The position numbers and the translations under genes are program-made. This document shows, one piece after another, positions 10,032 to 18,570 of a stretch of 64,000 nt of DNA; within the stretch, counting starts at the first letter, position 1; each line of letters starts with the position of its first letter. The notes beneath the pieces are model-generated. The model saw nothing but the letters and a program-made list of their open reading frames with translations. It was not told where the DNA came from and made no database searches. Origin of the DNA: Cytophagales bacterium (GTDB lineage: Bacteria; Bacteroidota; Bacteroidia; Cytophagales; Bernardetiaceae); NCBI GenBank assembly GCA_013299045.1, contig JAAFJX010000006.1, forward strand, positions 62,001 through 126,000, read 5' to 3'.

Positions 10032-10868
10032 TTACTTTTTAATGATTGTTTCTACGCCAGTAACAGAGGCCGTGTTGAATATGCCCAAGGCTCCACCCTT
10101 TAAGTTGGTAACTGGATTGGCGGGAGGAGGACTAAAAAGGCCACCATCGTTAAAAATAACCGCTTGAACTTGCTGATAAAACAAAAAGGTAGGCTCTGTT
10201 ATGCCATACTGTTCTATTCGCACGGTATCGCCCTCCTCAAAAGGGTAAGGCAATTCTAAATTGCTAATTTTTGTTTTGATGAAATCGTCGCTGGCAATCA
10301 AAATATCTTCCACAGAGTCATAGAGAGAGTCATTTTCATAAACCTGCCAACGATACCAGTTTTTTTGATTGGGCGGGTCTGTACCATAATAGTAAATGTA
10401 GTAACCCTCCTCTTTGAAAGTGGTTTTCTTGACAAAACGAACCTGTACGGAATCAATGGGGGTAATAGCTGGCAGCACGGACTCGGAGGTGATGGTACGG
10501 TCTGTGAGTTTAACCTCTAATGTATATTTTCGTCCTATTTCACCTTTAAAATTGTCGTTTTCAGGAATATAAACACCATACTCATCGCCTGGCATTAATA
10601 CAAACTTCTCTTTGTTGCCTTTGTCATCGCTAACAACAATTTGCGCATTTTTAACGGGCTTTCCCCCTGTTGATTTGTAGAAGTCGGCGGTCTCTGTAAC
10701 ACGTATGTAGGACATACCCTCTTGGTTGATGACGTGCGCCTCAATGAAGGGAATAGGCGCGTCAGCACCGTCTAGCTTGAGGTCAATAACGCGCTCGCAG
10801 GAACTGAGCAAAAAAATTGAGGCCAAAGCAGAGGCCAAAACAAGTACGATTAATTTTAAAGATTTCAA
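10032..10868 (-). CDS. DUF4249-family lipoprotein
   Basis: A 278-residue predicted lipoprotein of the Bacteroidota-specific DUF4249 family: lipobox LLSSC with Cys24, then ERVIDL and a beta-rich domain starting with a statement of residues typical of the family (IPFIEAHVINQ, YIRVTETADF). Such proteins usually accompany a TonB-dependent or carboxypeptidase-regulatory-like outer-membrane protein, but none is next to it here. No ATG precedes the lipobox: the frame is open to a TTG at 10943, and a TTG at 10868 gives a clean signal peptide (MKSLKLIVLVLASALASIF), so 10868 is used with moderate certainty. Function unknown; likely periplasmic or surface, attached to a membrane by lipid. Confidence 0.8.
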   Translation of the reverse strand: MKSLKLIVLVLASALASIFLLSSCERVIDLKLDGADAPIPFIEAHVINQEGMSYIRVTETADFYKSTGGKPVKNAQIVVSDDKGNKEKFVLMPGDEYGVYIPENDNFKGEIGRKYTLEVKLTDRTITSESVLPAITPIDSVQVRFVKKTTFKEEGYYIYYYGTDPPNQKNWYRWQVYENDSLYDSVEDILIASDDFIKTKISNLELPYPFEEGDTVRIEQYGITEPTFLFYQQVQAVIFNDGGLFSPPPANPVTNLKGGALGIFNTASVTGVETIIKK

Positions 10869-11287
10869 TGTTTGGGAAATTTTACGATAAAGCAGACTTT
10901 TTGTGCTAGTACGCTGAATGGAACAAGTGGGGCAGCACACCAATGATACTATATAGACACTTCAAAGGCTCAAAAAGTTGCTCAAATTGTCCTTTTTTTT
11001 CGCTGCCTGCTGCTAAAATTTCCATTCAAACAAAAAAGAGCACTCTTTTAGGCGCTCTTATCTTTTATACGACTAGGTACGTCCAACAACATCAATAACT
11101 GCTAGTAGTGAATGCTCAACAGCAAACGATGCTATAAATTAAACATTTTTTGCATAAAGTTCCCAGAAAATTGATAAAAGTATAAAGGAATTAGCCACTA
11201 CCTTTGCCGCTTCAAAAGCTAAAAAGCGTTAAAAAAACAAGCAAGAAGTACTGAGATACTATCTTTGTGCTTCTTTTAAACAAAAAA
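10869..11287. other. Intergenic region between divergent genes; no gene seen
   Basis: About 420 bp, AT-rich, between the DUF4249 gene and the outer-membrane protein gene. A weak AAGAGC...GCTCTT hairpin lies near 11035-11060. From 11211 onward it is the first copy of a perfect 119-bp repeat that holds the promoter of the next gene. No ORF or RNA gene is supported. Confidence 0.6.
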
Positions 11288-11329
11288 ATGTATTTTATCA
11301 TGCCTTATCATCTTGCGTTATTAGCTTTA
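11211..11329 (+). repeat. 119-bp perfect direct repeat, copy 1 (promoter plus first codons of the outer-membrane gene)
   Basis: Identical base for base to 12824-12942. It contains the -7 element TATCTTTG at 11260-11267, the short leader and the first 14 codons of the following gene. No convincing -33 TTG is present. Confidence 0.95.
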
Positions 11330-12037
11330 TCAGCCTTTTTGAGCGTGTTTTTCTTGGAGGCCAACGCGCAACAAGACAGCAGCACACACAAGCACGAAAT
11401 AGGCTTCAATACAGCCAGCCCTGTTGGTGAGCTTTTTCTACAAATAGATAGAGAACTAGAAGACGCTTTTCCCGTAAAAGTGCAAAGCCCTTTTGAGTTA
11501 TGTTATAAGCGTAGGCTTAAAACCAATAACTTTCTTAGGTTTAGTGCTGGTGCGTGGATACAGACGAATAATCACCCTAGTCCTTATTATTATGCCAAAA
11601 AAATCAATGGGCATCTTATCCTGTTGGGTTTGGGCTACGAAAAACGTCTGATGCTCGATAAACATTTTGCTCTGGCCTTTGGTGTGGATGTTAATCTAAG
11701 GACTGTTGATTTGTGGAAATTAGAAAATGATGATTATTCAGCTAGGGATTCAGCAGGGACTTTGACCCTTTACAAAAGTATAACAACTATTAAACACCAA
11801 CTCTATGCTTTGTTTTTAAGCCCTCTCGTTGAGTTGCGCTACCATCTCAATCAACGATTTGCGCTAGTAGGCCAAGCCCGGCTAAGAACTGGTTATCAAT
11901 TTGGCAATAGGGAAGAAAATACTAATACCATAGAAAAACCTATGCCTGAATACGATAAACAATATCATACTCAATATTCGCAATGGCTATTACAAGTCAA
12001 TCCGATGGCCAATATCGCCTTATACTACTCCTTCTGA
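11288..12037 (+). CDS. Putative outer-membrane beta-barrel protein, paralogue 1
   Basis: A 249-residue exported protein of unknown function: signal peptide ending near NAQQD, then HKHEIGFNTASPVGEL and alternating aromatic/polar strands ending in an aromatic residue (NIALYYSF), as in outer-membrane barrels. It is clearly related to the next gene: both share the (Y)KH(E/Q)IGFN start, a PxEFCYK-like strand, LLSPxxExxYHLNxR and the NPxxNxALYY end, while the middle diverges. The TATCTTTG at 11260-11267 puts transcription start just before ATG 11288; an ATG at 11300 is also possible, and a GTG at 11267 overlaps the promoter and is rejected. The next gene follows after 10 bp, so they are probably co-transcribed. 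Confidence 0.8.
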   Translation: MYFIMPYHLALLALSAFLSVFFLEANAQQDSSTHKHEIGFNTASPVGELFLQIDRELEDAFPVKVQSPFELCYKRRLKTNNFLRFSAGAWIQTNNHPSPYYYAKKINGHLILLGLGYEKRLMLDKHFALAFGVDVNLRTVDLWKLENDDYSARDSAGTLTLYKSITTIKHQLYALFLSPLVELRYHLNQRFALVGQARLRTGYQFGNREENTNTIEKPMPEYDKQYHTQYSQWLLQVNPMANIALYYSF

Positions 12038-12047
12038 TTAACTCTTT

Positions 12048-12818
12048 ATGCGTCCACACTTCACTTCTCTCCTCATACTTCTGTTTTGCGCTTTCTGGCA
12101 CAATAGCTTTGCGCAGCAAGATAGTACTTCCTACAAACACCAAATAGGCTTCAATGTAGGCACTGCTGCTGGGGCATTATGGGGGCAGATGGGTTCTGCT
12201 TTGATAGAAATAATGACCAGCAACCAAATGCCCCTAGAGTTTTGTTATAAGAAAGCGCTTAAAAATAACCGTTATTTGAGATTAGGCACAGGTTTTTGGC
12301 ATCGATACGCATACACTGACCTACCCAATACTAATGTAACAGACTCGAACGCAACATACTACATCAACTACAACAATTATAGTACAAATGGTCTTATTCT
12401 TTCAGCGACAATCGGTATAGAAAAGCAGTTTTTTGTCAGCAAACGAATAACTTTTGCATTTGGGGCAGACATCATTCCACGTTACACCCGCACTCACTAT
12501 AAAAGAGTAATTGATTATTTATTTGACAATGAAATTGATGGTGAGCGCACAACGCTCTATGTGGTAAACACAAAATTTATCACGCAGCATTTTCAAACGC
12601 TTTTACTGAGTCCTTTTATAGAAATGCACTATCACTTGAACAAGCGCTGGGTCTTGGCGGCGCAATCTAACCTACGGGTTAGTTTTACCCGCTATAGAGG
12701 TCATGATAGGGTAAAGCTCAACCAAACGTATTCTTCTAGTCATGATAAGTACACAGGCTCACAATTTGCCCTCCAAGCCAACCCTGTTGGAAATGTGGCT
12801 CTGTATTATAGGTTTTGA
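12048..12818 (+). CDS. Putative outer-membrane beta-barrel protein, paralogue 2
   Basis: A 256-residue protein with a signal peptide (cleavage near SFAQQD) followed by a barrel-like sequence ending in VALYYRF. It is the diverged tandem paralogue of the gene at 11288, with the same length class and conserved first, central and last strands. It lacks a promoter of its own in the 10-bp gap and is inferred to be read from 11260. Immediately downstream lies a perfect copy of the promoter and head of paralogue 1, showing that the array once had, or was rearranged from, a further copy. Function not recognised. Confidence 0.8.
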   Translation: MRPHFTSLLILLFCAFWHNSFAQQDSTSYKHQIGFNVGTAAGALWGQMGSALIEIMTSNQMPLEFCYKKALKNNRYLRLGTGFWHRYAYTDLPNTNVTDSNATYYINYNNYSTNGLILSATIGIEKQFFVSKRITFAFGADIIPRYTRTHYKRVIDYLFDNEIDGERTTLYVVNTKFITQHFQTLLLSPFIEMHYHLNKRWVLAAQSNLRVSFTRYRGHDRVKLNQTYSSSHDKYTGSQFALQANPVGNVALYYRF

Positions 12819-12823
12819 GGCCG

Positions 12824-12942
12824 TTCAAAAGCTAAAAAGCGTTAAAAAAACAAGCAAGAAGTACTGAGATACTATCTTTGTGCTTCTTTTAAACAAAAAA
12901 ATGTATTTTATCATGCCTTATCATCTTGCGTTATTAGCTTTA
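12824..12942 (+). repeat. 119-bp perfect direct repeat, copy 2
   Basis: Exact copy of 11211-11329, 1613 bp downstream, starting 6 bp after the stop codon of paralogue 2. It carries the promoter element TATCTTTG (12873-12880) and 14 codons, then sequence identity stops abruptly. Confidence 0.95.
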
Positions 12943-12954
12943 AAAACTTTATAG
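12901..12954 (+). pseudogene. Severed 5' head of a third outer-membrane paralogue
   Basis: ATG at 12901 opens the same first 14 residues as paralogue 1 (MYFIMPYHLALLAL) and then reads KTL and a TAG at 12952. The rest of the gene is absent. The promoter element is intact, so a short transcript running toward queA is possible. The rest of the gap to queA (12955-13160) shows nothing recognisable. Confidence 0.85.
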
Positions 12955-13162
12955 TCGTGAGATAAAATAGAATGTTATCTATGCAACCACCTAAACGTCC
13001 ACTGCCTCAGGTTTGCCCACCTAGTCCGCGTTATTACAATTAGGCGACGAAAATGAATACGAATGAGATTGGTGGTTCTTTAAAAGGTTCATCATATTAT
13101 CACCCTTAATACTTGTCTGAACGGCTTTGTTTTTTTATCTACAAAATCGCTTGGGTTAGTTC

Positions 13163-13193
13163 TTGCATTTGATAATTAAATTTCGTACTTTTG
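13163..13193 (+). promoter_or_regulatory. Bacteroidota-type promoter of queA
   Basis: TTG at 13163-13165, 20-bp spacer, TACTTTTG at 13186-13193; the queA ATG follows at 13232. Confidence 0.65.
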
Positions 13194-13231
13194 CAGATTC
13201 AAAAAAGCGAGTATTACGTTTTACAATTCTT

Positions 13232-14278
13232 ATGAAGCTATCTGCCTTTAAGTTTGATTTGCCTGAGGAGCGCATTGCCAAGTATCCGCGTCCGGAGCGC
13301 GATGATTCGCGTATGATGGTCGTTCACCGAAAGACTGGACAAATTGAACACAAAGCGTTCAAAGATATTCTAGAATATTTTACAGACGGCGATAGGCTTA
13401 TCTTTAATGATAGCATGGTGTTTCCGGCACGTTTGCATGGCACCAAAGAAAAAACGCAAGCTCAAATAGAGGTCTTTTTGCTGCGCGAACTCAATAGCAA
13501 CGCCCACCTCTGGGATGTGCTAGTAGACCCTGCACGCAAGATTCGCGTGGGTAACAAGCTCTATTTCGGTGACGGTGAACTCGTTGCAGAAGTTATAGAT
13601 AATACCACTTCGCGTGGCCGCACTATCCGCTTCTTGTATGATGGTAAGGACGATAGTTTTTATAAAACGCTTGATGAGCTTGGGCAAGCGCCTATTCCGA
13701 AGGATTTGGGCCGCGAAGCTGAAGCCATTGATAGAGAACGCTACCAGACTATTTTTGCAAAACACAAAGGCGCTGTTGCTGCGCCTACTGCTGGTATGCA
13801 CTTTACCCCTCAAATAGTGAAACGTCTTGCCGTACAAGGTGTTGATATGAGCGCGCTCACCCTACACGTCGGTTTGGGTACTTTCCGCGAAGTGGACGTA
13901 GAAGACCTCACAAAACATAAGATGGACTCCGAGAATTACGAAATTTCTAATGTAACCACCAATGTAGTTAATGAAGCACTGGACGGACGTAAAAATGTTT
14001 GTGCTGTAGGCACTACCGTCATGCGTGCATTAGAAACATCTGTAACGGCTAGCCATAGGCTCAAACCTAGCGCTGGCTGGACGGACAAATTCATATTCCC
14101 GCCCTATGAGTTCAAAATTTGTAAGTCCTTGCTCACCAACTTTCATAAACCGCAATCTACATTATTGATGATGGCGTGTGCTTTTGGCGGTTATGAACTT
14201 ATTATGCGCGCTTATCAAGAGGCTGTGAAGGAAGAATATAATTTTTATAGCTACGGCGATGTCATGCTCATTCTTTGA
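13232..14278 (+). CDS. queA: S-adenosylmethionine:tRNA ribosyltransferase-isomerase
   Basis: A 348-residue cytoplasmic enzyme of queuosine biosynthesis; it transfers and isomerises the ribosyl part of AdoMet onto preQ1-modified tRNA to give epoxyqueuosine. The sequence matches QueA along its length: [25 protein letters not shown] at the start, [29 protein letters not shown] and [15 protein letters not shown] near the C-terminus. The ATG at 13232 is preferred to an in-frame upstream start at 13163, which lies inside the promoter. The glycosyltransferase gene follows after 26 bp and may be co-transcribed. No other queuosine genes are in the window. Confidence 0.96.
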   Translation: MKLSAFKFDLPEERIAKYPRPERDDSRMMVVHRKTGQIEHKAFKDILEYFTDGDRLIFNDSMVFPARLHGTKEKTQAQIEVFLLRELNSNAHLWDVLVDPARKIRVGNKLYFGDGELVAEVIDNTTSRGRTIRFLYDGKDDSFYKTLDELGQAPIPKDLGREAEAIDRERYQTIFAKHKGAVAAPTAGMHFTPQIVKRLAVQGVDMSALTLHVGLGTFREVDVEDLTKHKMDSENYEISNVTTNVVNEALDGRKNVCAVGTTVMRALETSVTASHRLKPSAGWTDKFIFPPYEFKICKSLLTNFHKPQSTLLMMACAFGGYELIMRAYQEAVKEEYNFYSYGDVMLIL

Positions 14279-14304
14279 ATCAGATGAATTGAATAGAGCG
14301 TAGT

Positions 14305-15255
14305 ATGTCGGTCAAAGAACTAGATATTTCGGTTGTCATTCCCTTGCTCAACGAGGCAGAATCTCTACCAGAACTTCACGCATGGCTTGTACGCATCATG
14401 CAGCAGAATGCCTACACCTACGAAATAATTTTTGTAGACGACGGGAGCACGGACAACTCTTGGGAGGTCATCAAGGCGCTGAAAGCAGAGAACCCTGCCG
14501 TGCGTGGCGCTTCTTTCTTGCGGAACTACGGTAAATCTGCAGCGCTGGCCATAGGTTTTGAGAGAGCACGTGGACGTGTCGTAATTACGATGGATGCAGA
14601 CCTTCAAGATAGCCCAGACGAGATACCAGAGCTTTATCAGTTGATTGTCGTAGAGAACTATGACCTTATTTCGGGTTGGAAGAAAAAACGCTACGACCCT
14701 CTTTCAAAAACAATTCCTACACGCCTCTTTAATAGCGCAACACGCCTACTGACTGGCATTAAGCTCCATGATTTTAATTGTGGGCTTAAAGCTTATAAAC
14801 ACAAGGTGGTCAAGAACGTGGAGCTTTATGGTGAAATGCACCGCTATATACCTGTTTTGGCCAAGTGGAGTGGGTTTAAAAAAATAGGCGAAAAAGTAGT
14901 GCAGCATCGCGCTAGGCAGTATGGAGTTACTAAATTCGGCTTAGAGCGCTTCGTAAATGGCTTTCTAGATTTGCTCTCTGTTACTTTCATTACACGTTTT
15001 CGCAAAAAACCCATGCACTTTTTTGGGCTTTTAGGCACGTTGTCCTTTCTGGCTGGCTTCGGCATTACGCTTTGGCTTGGTTTGGAAAAGCATTTTGGGC
15101 TCAATACACGTGAAGTGGTCGAACAACCTCTTTTCTATTTATCCATAGCCGCTCTTATCATTGGCACACAACTATTCTTGGCAGGGTTTTTAGCCGAAAT
15201 GGTAGTCATACATACCAACAGACGAAACGAGTACAAGATTGAAGAGCAAATATAA
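14305..15255 (+). CDS. Family 2 glycosyltransferase, DPM1/GtrB-like membrane protein
   Basis: A 316-residue protein with an N-terminal GT-A domain (SVVIPLLNEAESL, VDDGSTDNSW, DADLQDSPDEI) and two C-terminal TM segments (about 238-257 and 275-297). This layout is that of polyprenyl-phosphate glycosyltransferases (DPM1, GtrB, ArnC), which move a sugar from a nucleotide donor to a lipid phosphate at the cytoplasmic face. The exact sugar cannot be read from the sequence. It follows queA by 26 bp, a common but functionally unrelated pairing. Confidence 0.88.
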   Translation: MSVKELDISVVIPLLNEAESLPELHAWLVRIMQQNAYTYEIIFVDDGSTDNSWEVIKALKAENPAVRGASFLRNYGKSAALAIGFERARGRVVITMDADLQDSPDEIPELYQLIVVENYDLISGWKKKRYDPLSKTIPTRLFNSATRLLTGIKLHDFNCGLKAYKHKVVKNVELYGEMHRYIPVLAKWSGFKKIGEKVVQHRARQYGVTKFGLERFVNGFLDLLSVTFITRFRKKPMHFFGLLGTLSFLAGFGITLWLGLEKHFGLNTREVVEQPLFYLSIAALIIGTQLFLAGFLAEMVVIHTNRRNEYKIEEQI

Positions 15256-15390
15256 TGCAGCAGATATGTTTGTAAAAAAAATCCTGAAATCGGCTTAGTA
15301 TTTGATAACATTTTGTTAAACGGAATATGCAAAACAACAAAACGCGCCTTCTTTCCGTCATGTTTAGAAAAATACAACTCCAAAACGACT

Positions 15391-15813
15391 ATGATACGGA
15401 TTTTTTTGGCTGCTCTCTTCTGCTTCGCTCTTACTCAACAGGCTATGGCTCAACTTATCTTTGAGAACAAGAGCAACCAGACCCTTAAACTCGCTACTGC
15501 TTATTATCTAGAAACTGACGCAGAGCAATGTTATCATACCAAAGGCTGGTTTACCATCAAACCAAATGAGAGCCTTGTGCTTATCAAAGAAAAATTAGGG
15601 CATCGTTACTACTACTTTTATGCAGAGAAAACACCCTCTGGAACAAAATGGGAGGGAGACGGAAGTTTCAAATATGCGGTTCAATCCGCTGAAGTTGCCT
15701 TTGACATCAAAGATTCTGATGCAGTTGCCACAAACCCCACGGCCACTTTCCAAAAGTTTATTCAGGTGGACGTAGGCGATAACGAAACATATACAGTCAG
15801 CTTCAAAGATTAA
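15391..15813 (+). CDS. Small secreted protein of unknown function
   Basis: A 140-residue protein with a clear signal peptide (MIRIFLAALFCFALTQQAMA, then QLIFENKSNQ). The mature part starts with a beta strand and contains a GWFTIKPNESL segment and YYYFYAEK, reminiscent of the DUF1036-type fold in which a small exported protein begins with FxNxS and has a GWW/GWF ... PG/PN motif; this resemblance is weak and only suggestive. ATG 15391 is chosen because it starts the signal peptide; the frame is open upstream to 15313. It stands alone after the glycosyltransferase gene. Confidence 0.7.
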   Translation: MIRIFLAALFCFALTQQAMAQLIFENKSNQTLKLATAYYLETDAEQCYHTKGWFTIKPNESLVLIKEKLGHRYYYFYAEKTPSGTKWEGDGSFKYAVQSAEVAFDIKDSDAVATNPTATFQKFIQVDVGDNETYTVSFKD

Positions 15814-15911
15814 ACAGCTTATTGCTTCTTTTGAAAGATTATCTTCTTTGGCGCTGTATATAGACGCAAACTGCTCGGCCGGAATCAACAGGAAGAAATA
15901 AGTTCTTAATC

Positions 15912-15956
15912 AGTCTTCCCTGAAAATGTATCTAAGATATTTTTTAAGGGAAGACT
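15912..15956. repeat. 45-bp palindromic end of the mobile-repeat family
   Basis: AGTCTTCCCTGAAAA and TTTTTTAAGGGAAGACT form a near-perfect inverted repeat around 13 bases. These are the same ends as in the longer elements at 30323, 41150 and 45419, so this is either the smallest deletion derivative or a joined pair of ends. It could also fold as a hairpin in RNA. Confidence 0.65.
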
Positions 15957-15967
15957 ATTTAGTACGT

Positions 15968-16067
15968 CTATTGGCCTGTATTTGCGTTAGTGAGTCGGCG
16001 GGTTTAGTGCGTAGCACCGAAGCGAAGCCCAAAGACGAACGACCGCGAAGCAGGAATGCCCCAATAG
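15968..16067. other. Strongly paired 100-nt intergenic segment (candidate structured RNA or folded repeat)
   Basis: Nested complementary blocks: CTATTGG 15968-15974 with CCAATAG 16061-16067; CCTG 15975-15978 with CAGG 16051-16054; TTTGCG 15981-15986 with CGCGAA 16044-16049 (one G-U); GTCG 15994-15997 with CGAC 16040-16043; GGGTTT 16000-16005 with AAGCCC 16025-16030; GTGC 16007-16010 with GCAC 16014-16017. It is visibly richer in G and C than the surrounding spacer. No known RNA family is recognised, no promoter or T-run terminator is evident, and its position just after the palindrome at 15912 leaves a mobile-repeat origin open. Confidence 0.45.
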
Positions 16068-16069
16068 AA

Positions 16070-16156
16070 TTGTAGATAAAGAGAAATATTGAAAAGGCCG
16101 GATATAAGGCTTTTGGCAAAAAGTTATTTGAAAACGCGAGAAAAGTTTATCTACAA
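16070..16156. repeat. Inverted repeat TTGTAGATAAA / TTTATCTACAA
   Basis: An 11-bp perfect inverted repeat (16070-16080 and 16146-16156) encloses 65 bp next to the paired segment. The rest of the spacer to 16262 shows only a small AAAAAG/CTTTTT hairpin near 16183-16197. A related TTTATCTACAAAA lies at about 13135-13147. No function assigned. Confidence 0.5.
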
Positions 16157-16262
16157 AAGTAAAAAGAGGGCAATTAGGAACTCAAAAAGGGCTTTTTGAC
16201 GACTCAAGAGGGGTTAAAATACTCTGTGTGCTATCTGAACCAAAGCACATCAAAAGCAAACA

Positions 16263-17339
16263 TCATTTCGGCGCTCGCCAATAAAGCACCAAAGCCACCA
16301 TTGCAAACAAAATTGAGGGGCCACCAACAGCGAATGCGGGGTGTAAACTACCTGCCTGACCCATGCTTCGCCCAATAATAACCAGAATTAAAAACAAAAA
16401 GGCCAATGCAAAGCCTATTGCTATTTGAGCGCTTGTGCCCTGTCGCGACTTTTGGGCAGAAATTACCACCCCCATGATGGTTAGAATAATAATCGCAAAA
16501 GGCGACAAGTAGCGCTGATAGCGTTCTACGTAATAAATACCTAAATTACTCAAGCCCCGCGAAAGTTGCTCACGGATATACATATCAATTTGGGGCAAAG
16601 TAAGTGTCTCTTGGTGCAAATGCTTGCTTTCAAAATCATTAGGTGTTATTTTGAGTAGAGTATCCAGATTTGTGCCGTGCTTAATGCTTTCTTTTTCACC
16701 ATCAAAATAATGTATTTTATAGCGTTCTATTTTCCAGCGGTAAGTGAGCGAGTCCCATACAATGAGGTCGGCAGACATCTTTTCTACAAGTTGGCGGTTG
16801 CGCAAGCGCTCAAGCGTAAACTGATAGCCCGTGGCGTTCAAATTGTTGTAACTCTGCATATAAGCGTAAATGTTGCTATCTAGCTTAAAATGAACGTGCC
16901 GCGCATCAAAATAGAACTTAGACCGCGTGTAATTGATTTCAAACTGTGCCTTTTCACGATTGGACTTTGGCATTATCCAGCCATTTAGAAAAAATGTAGT
17001 AATGGCTAGCAGCAGAGCGCCCAAAAAATACGGCCACAAAATGCGCTTTAAGCTGATACCCCCGCTCAAAATGGCAATAATTTCCGTATGACCAGCCATT
17101 TTGGCCGTAACGAAAACTGCTGCGATAAACGCAATCAGTGGGGTAATTAAATTCACAATATAGAGAATAAAATTGACGTAATACTCCGAAAAAATAACCC
17201 CCATGCTCAGATTATGCTTCATGAAGTCATCTGTTTTTTCGCTGTAATCAATCACGCAAATTACCAAAACGAGAATACCCACCGCAAAAAAATAGGTGGT
17301 GAGAAATTTTTTAAAAATGTATGCGTCTAGCAATTTCAT
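16263..17339 (-). CDS. LptF/LptG-family lipopolysaccharide export permease
   Basis: A 358-residue inner-membrane protein of the YjgP/YjgQ family, the permease subunit that with LptB extracts lipopolysaccharide from the inner membrane. It has three N-terminal TM segments (starting MKLLDAYIFKKFLTTYFF), a ~160-residue periplasmic jellyroll domain, and three C-terminal TM segments. The sequence alone does not decide between LptF and LptG, and no second permease gene is adjacent. A -7 element TAGATTTG lies at 17383-17390 (minus strand), about 45 bp upstream of the ATG. Its partner genes are elsewhere. Confidence 0.9.
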   Translation of the reverse strand: MKLLDAYIFKKFLTTYFFAVGILVLVICVIDYSEKTDDFMKHNLSMGVIFSEYYVNFILYIVNLITPLIAFIAAVFVTAKMAGHTEIIAILSGGISLKRILWPYFLGALLLAITTFFLNGWIMPKSNREKAQFEINYTRSKFYFDARHVHFKLDSNIYAYMQSYNNLNATGYQFTLERLRNRQLVEKMSADLIVWDSLTYRWKIERYKIHYFDGEKESIKHGTNLDTLLKITPNDFESKHLHQETLTLPQIDMYIREQLSRGLSNLGIYYVERYQRYLSPFAIIILTIMGVVISAQKSRQGTSAQIAIGFALAFLFLILVIIGRSMGQAGSLHPAFAVGGPSILFAMVALVLYWRAPK

Positions 17340-17453
17340 GGATTCAAGGACAGACAGCCCAACTAGGACAGCTTTGCGGCTGCAAATCTAATAGTTTAGT
17401 GCACAAAAAAGGCATGGAAACTTCAAATTAACAGAATTTAAGACAAAAACGAT

Positions 17454-18479
17454 TTATTTTCGCTTGCGGAGACCGTAATAATAAACCAAAGAAAGCTCCC
17501 AGCGTGTCAGACTCTGCGCCTGTCCCTGCCCGAACGCGATGTTTTGCGTTTGGCCATTATAAGCAAAGTCAAATCGCCTAATAACCGCATTAAAATTAGA
17601 AAGCTCTATAGCTATAGCGCTTTTTTCAGTAATGGGATAGTCCAAACCCAGCATGAATTGAAGATTAAAATCGGCGGCAGAAATTGTAATTTTTTCGTCC
17701 ACCAGTGTCATGTTATTTTGATAAGCTATAACATTGCCACCAAGTTTGGAATATAAAGCGCCACCATTAGGAAAAATACTAAAGTAAGCACCATAAAAAA
17801 GCCCCACGCTCGTAACACTAATTTTATCAACAAGGCTTCCTGTTATAGTCTGTAGCCGGACGCTATCATAATAGGAAAAACCGCCAATGCTACCTGTACG
17901 CCACCAACGCGCTACCGCTACCGAAAGGCTAGATGACGGACGGTGCATATAGGTCATATCCAAGCCCAGATTTGTCCCTCTTCGCAAATTTTTATAATGC
18001 TCATCAAAATTAGGTGGTAACAAGCCTGTTATAAAACTGCCGGTGGTCAAGCCATTTTCTGACCCCATGTAGCCAGCACCCGCCTTGAGCGCACCTATAA
18101 ATTGGTAATTGGTACGGTCAAAAAGATTAACCTTATCGCTAACTGGGCGGCTTTTGCGGGTTCTCCCGCCCCCGGCTATACTCAATGAAGTCGTGTCTTT
18201 GGTCAGTTCGGGGGCTGTATTGGTTGTTCCATAAAAGTTGTACGCATAGTATTTGACTTGTACAAGTTTCATGACGGCTTGCTGAGGGCGTTCACCCGTT
18301 TCAGCGTAGCGAAATTTGATGTAAGTATCATCAACTTTTGTAATCTTGCAATTAATGCTGTCCCCTCTGTCATTAACGATAAGGTCTTGGGCTTGGGCAT
18401 AGAACTTGGCTAAAAACAAGCAAAGTAAAAGGCTTATGGTTGCTCGGCAGCAAAAAGTATGTTTTGGTGATGTAAGCAT
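17454..18479 (-). CDS. Putative outer-membrane protein of unknown function
   Basis: A 341-residue exported protein: signal peptide from MLTSPKHTFCC to about FYAQAQ, an N-terminal module DLIVNDRGDSINCKITKVDD followed by YIKFRY and a KLVQVKYYAYNF strand, as seen in many Bacteroidota exported proteins of unknown role, a linker, and a C-terminal beta-barrel-like half ending in LSLVYYYGLRKRK. The frame is open upstream to 18902 but that part is only the opposite reading of paaA; ATG 18479 begins the signal peptide and sits right after a good promoter. It is 92 bp downstream of paaA on the same strand but has its own promoter. Confidence 0.75.
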   Translation of the reverse strand: MLTSPKHTFCCRATISLLLCLFLAKFYAQAQDLIVNDRGDSINCKITKVDDTYIKFRYAETGERPQQAVMKLVQVKYYAYNFYGTTNTAPELTKDTTSLSIAGGGRTRKSRPVSDKVNLFDRTNYQFIGALKAGAGYMGSENGLTTGSFITGLLPPNFDEHYKNLRRGTNLGLDMTYMHRPSSSLSVAVARWWRTGSIGGFSYYDSVRLQTITGSLVDKISVTSVGLFYGAYFSIFPNGGALYSKLGGNVIAYQNNMTLVDEKITISAADFNLQFMLGLDYPITEKSAIAIELSNFNAVIRRFDFAYNGQTQNIAFGQGQAQSLTRWELSLVYYYGLRKRK

Positions 18480-18505
18480 TTTTTTGAATTTGGTTTTAAG
18501 ACTCA

Positions 18506-18535
18506 CAAAAATACAGCAACTAATCAAAAAAACAA
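18506..18535 (-). promoter_or_regulatory. Bacteroidota-type promoter of the 17454-18479 gene
   Basis: Read on the minus strand: TTG at 18535-18533, 19-bp spacer, TATTTTTG at 18513-18506, then ATG at 18479. Spacer length is the consensus value. Confidence 0.65.
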
Positions 18536-18570
18536 TGACTAGTTGCTGTATTCTGGCAGGCAAAAAGACT

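Noticed and set aside
13134-13147. TTTATCTACAAAA motifs (also near 16146) as DnaA boxes
   Set aside because: They differ from TTATCCACA, are not clustered, and no other origin features are present; dnaN nearby at 49 kb is not evidence of an origin in this phylum.
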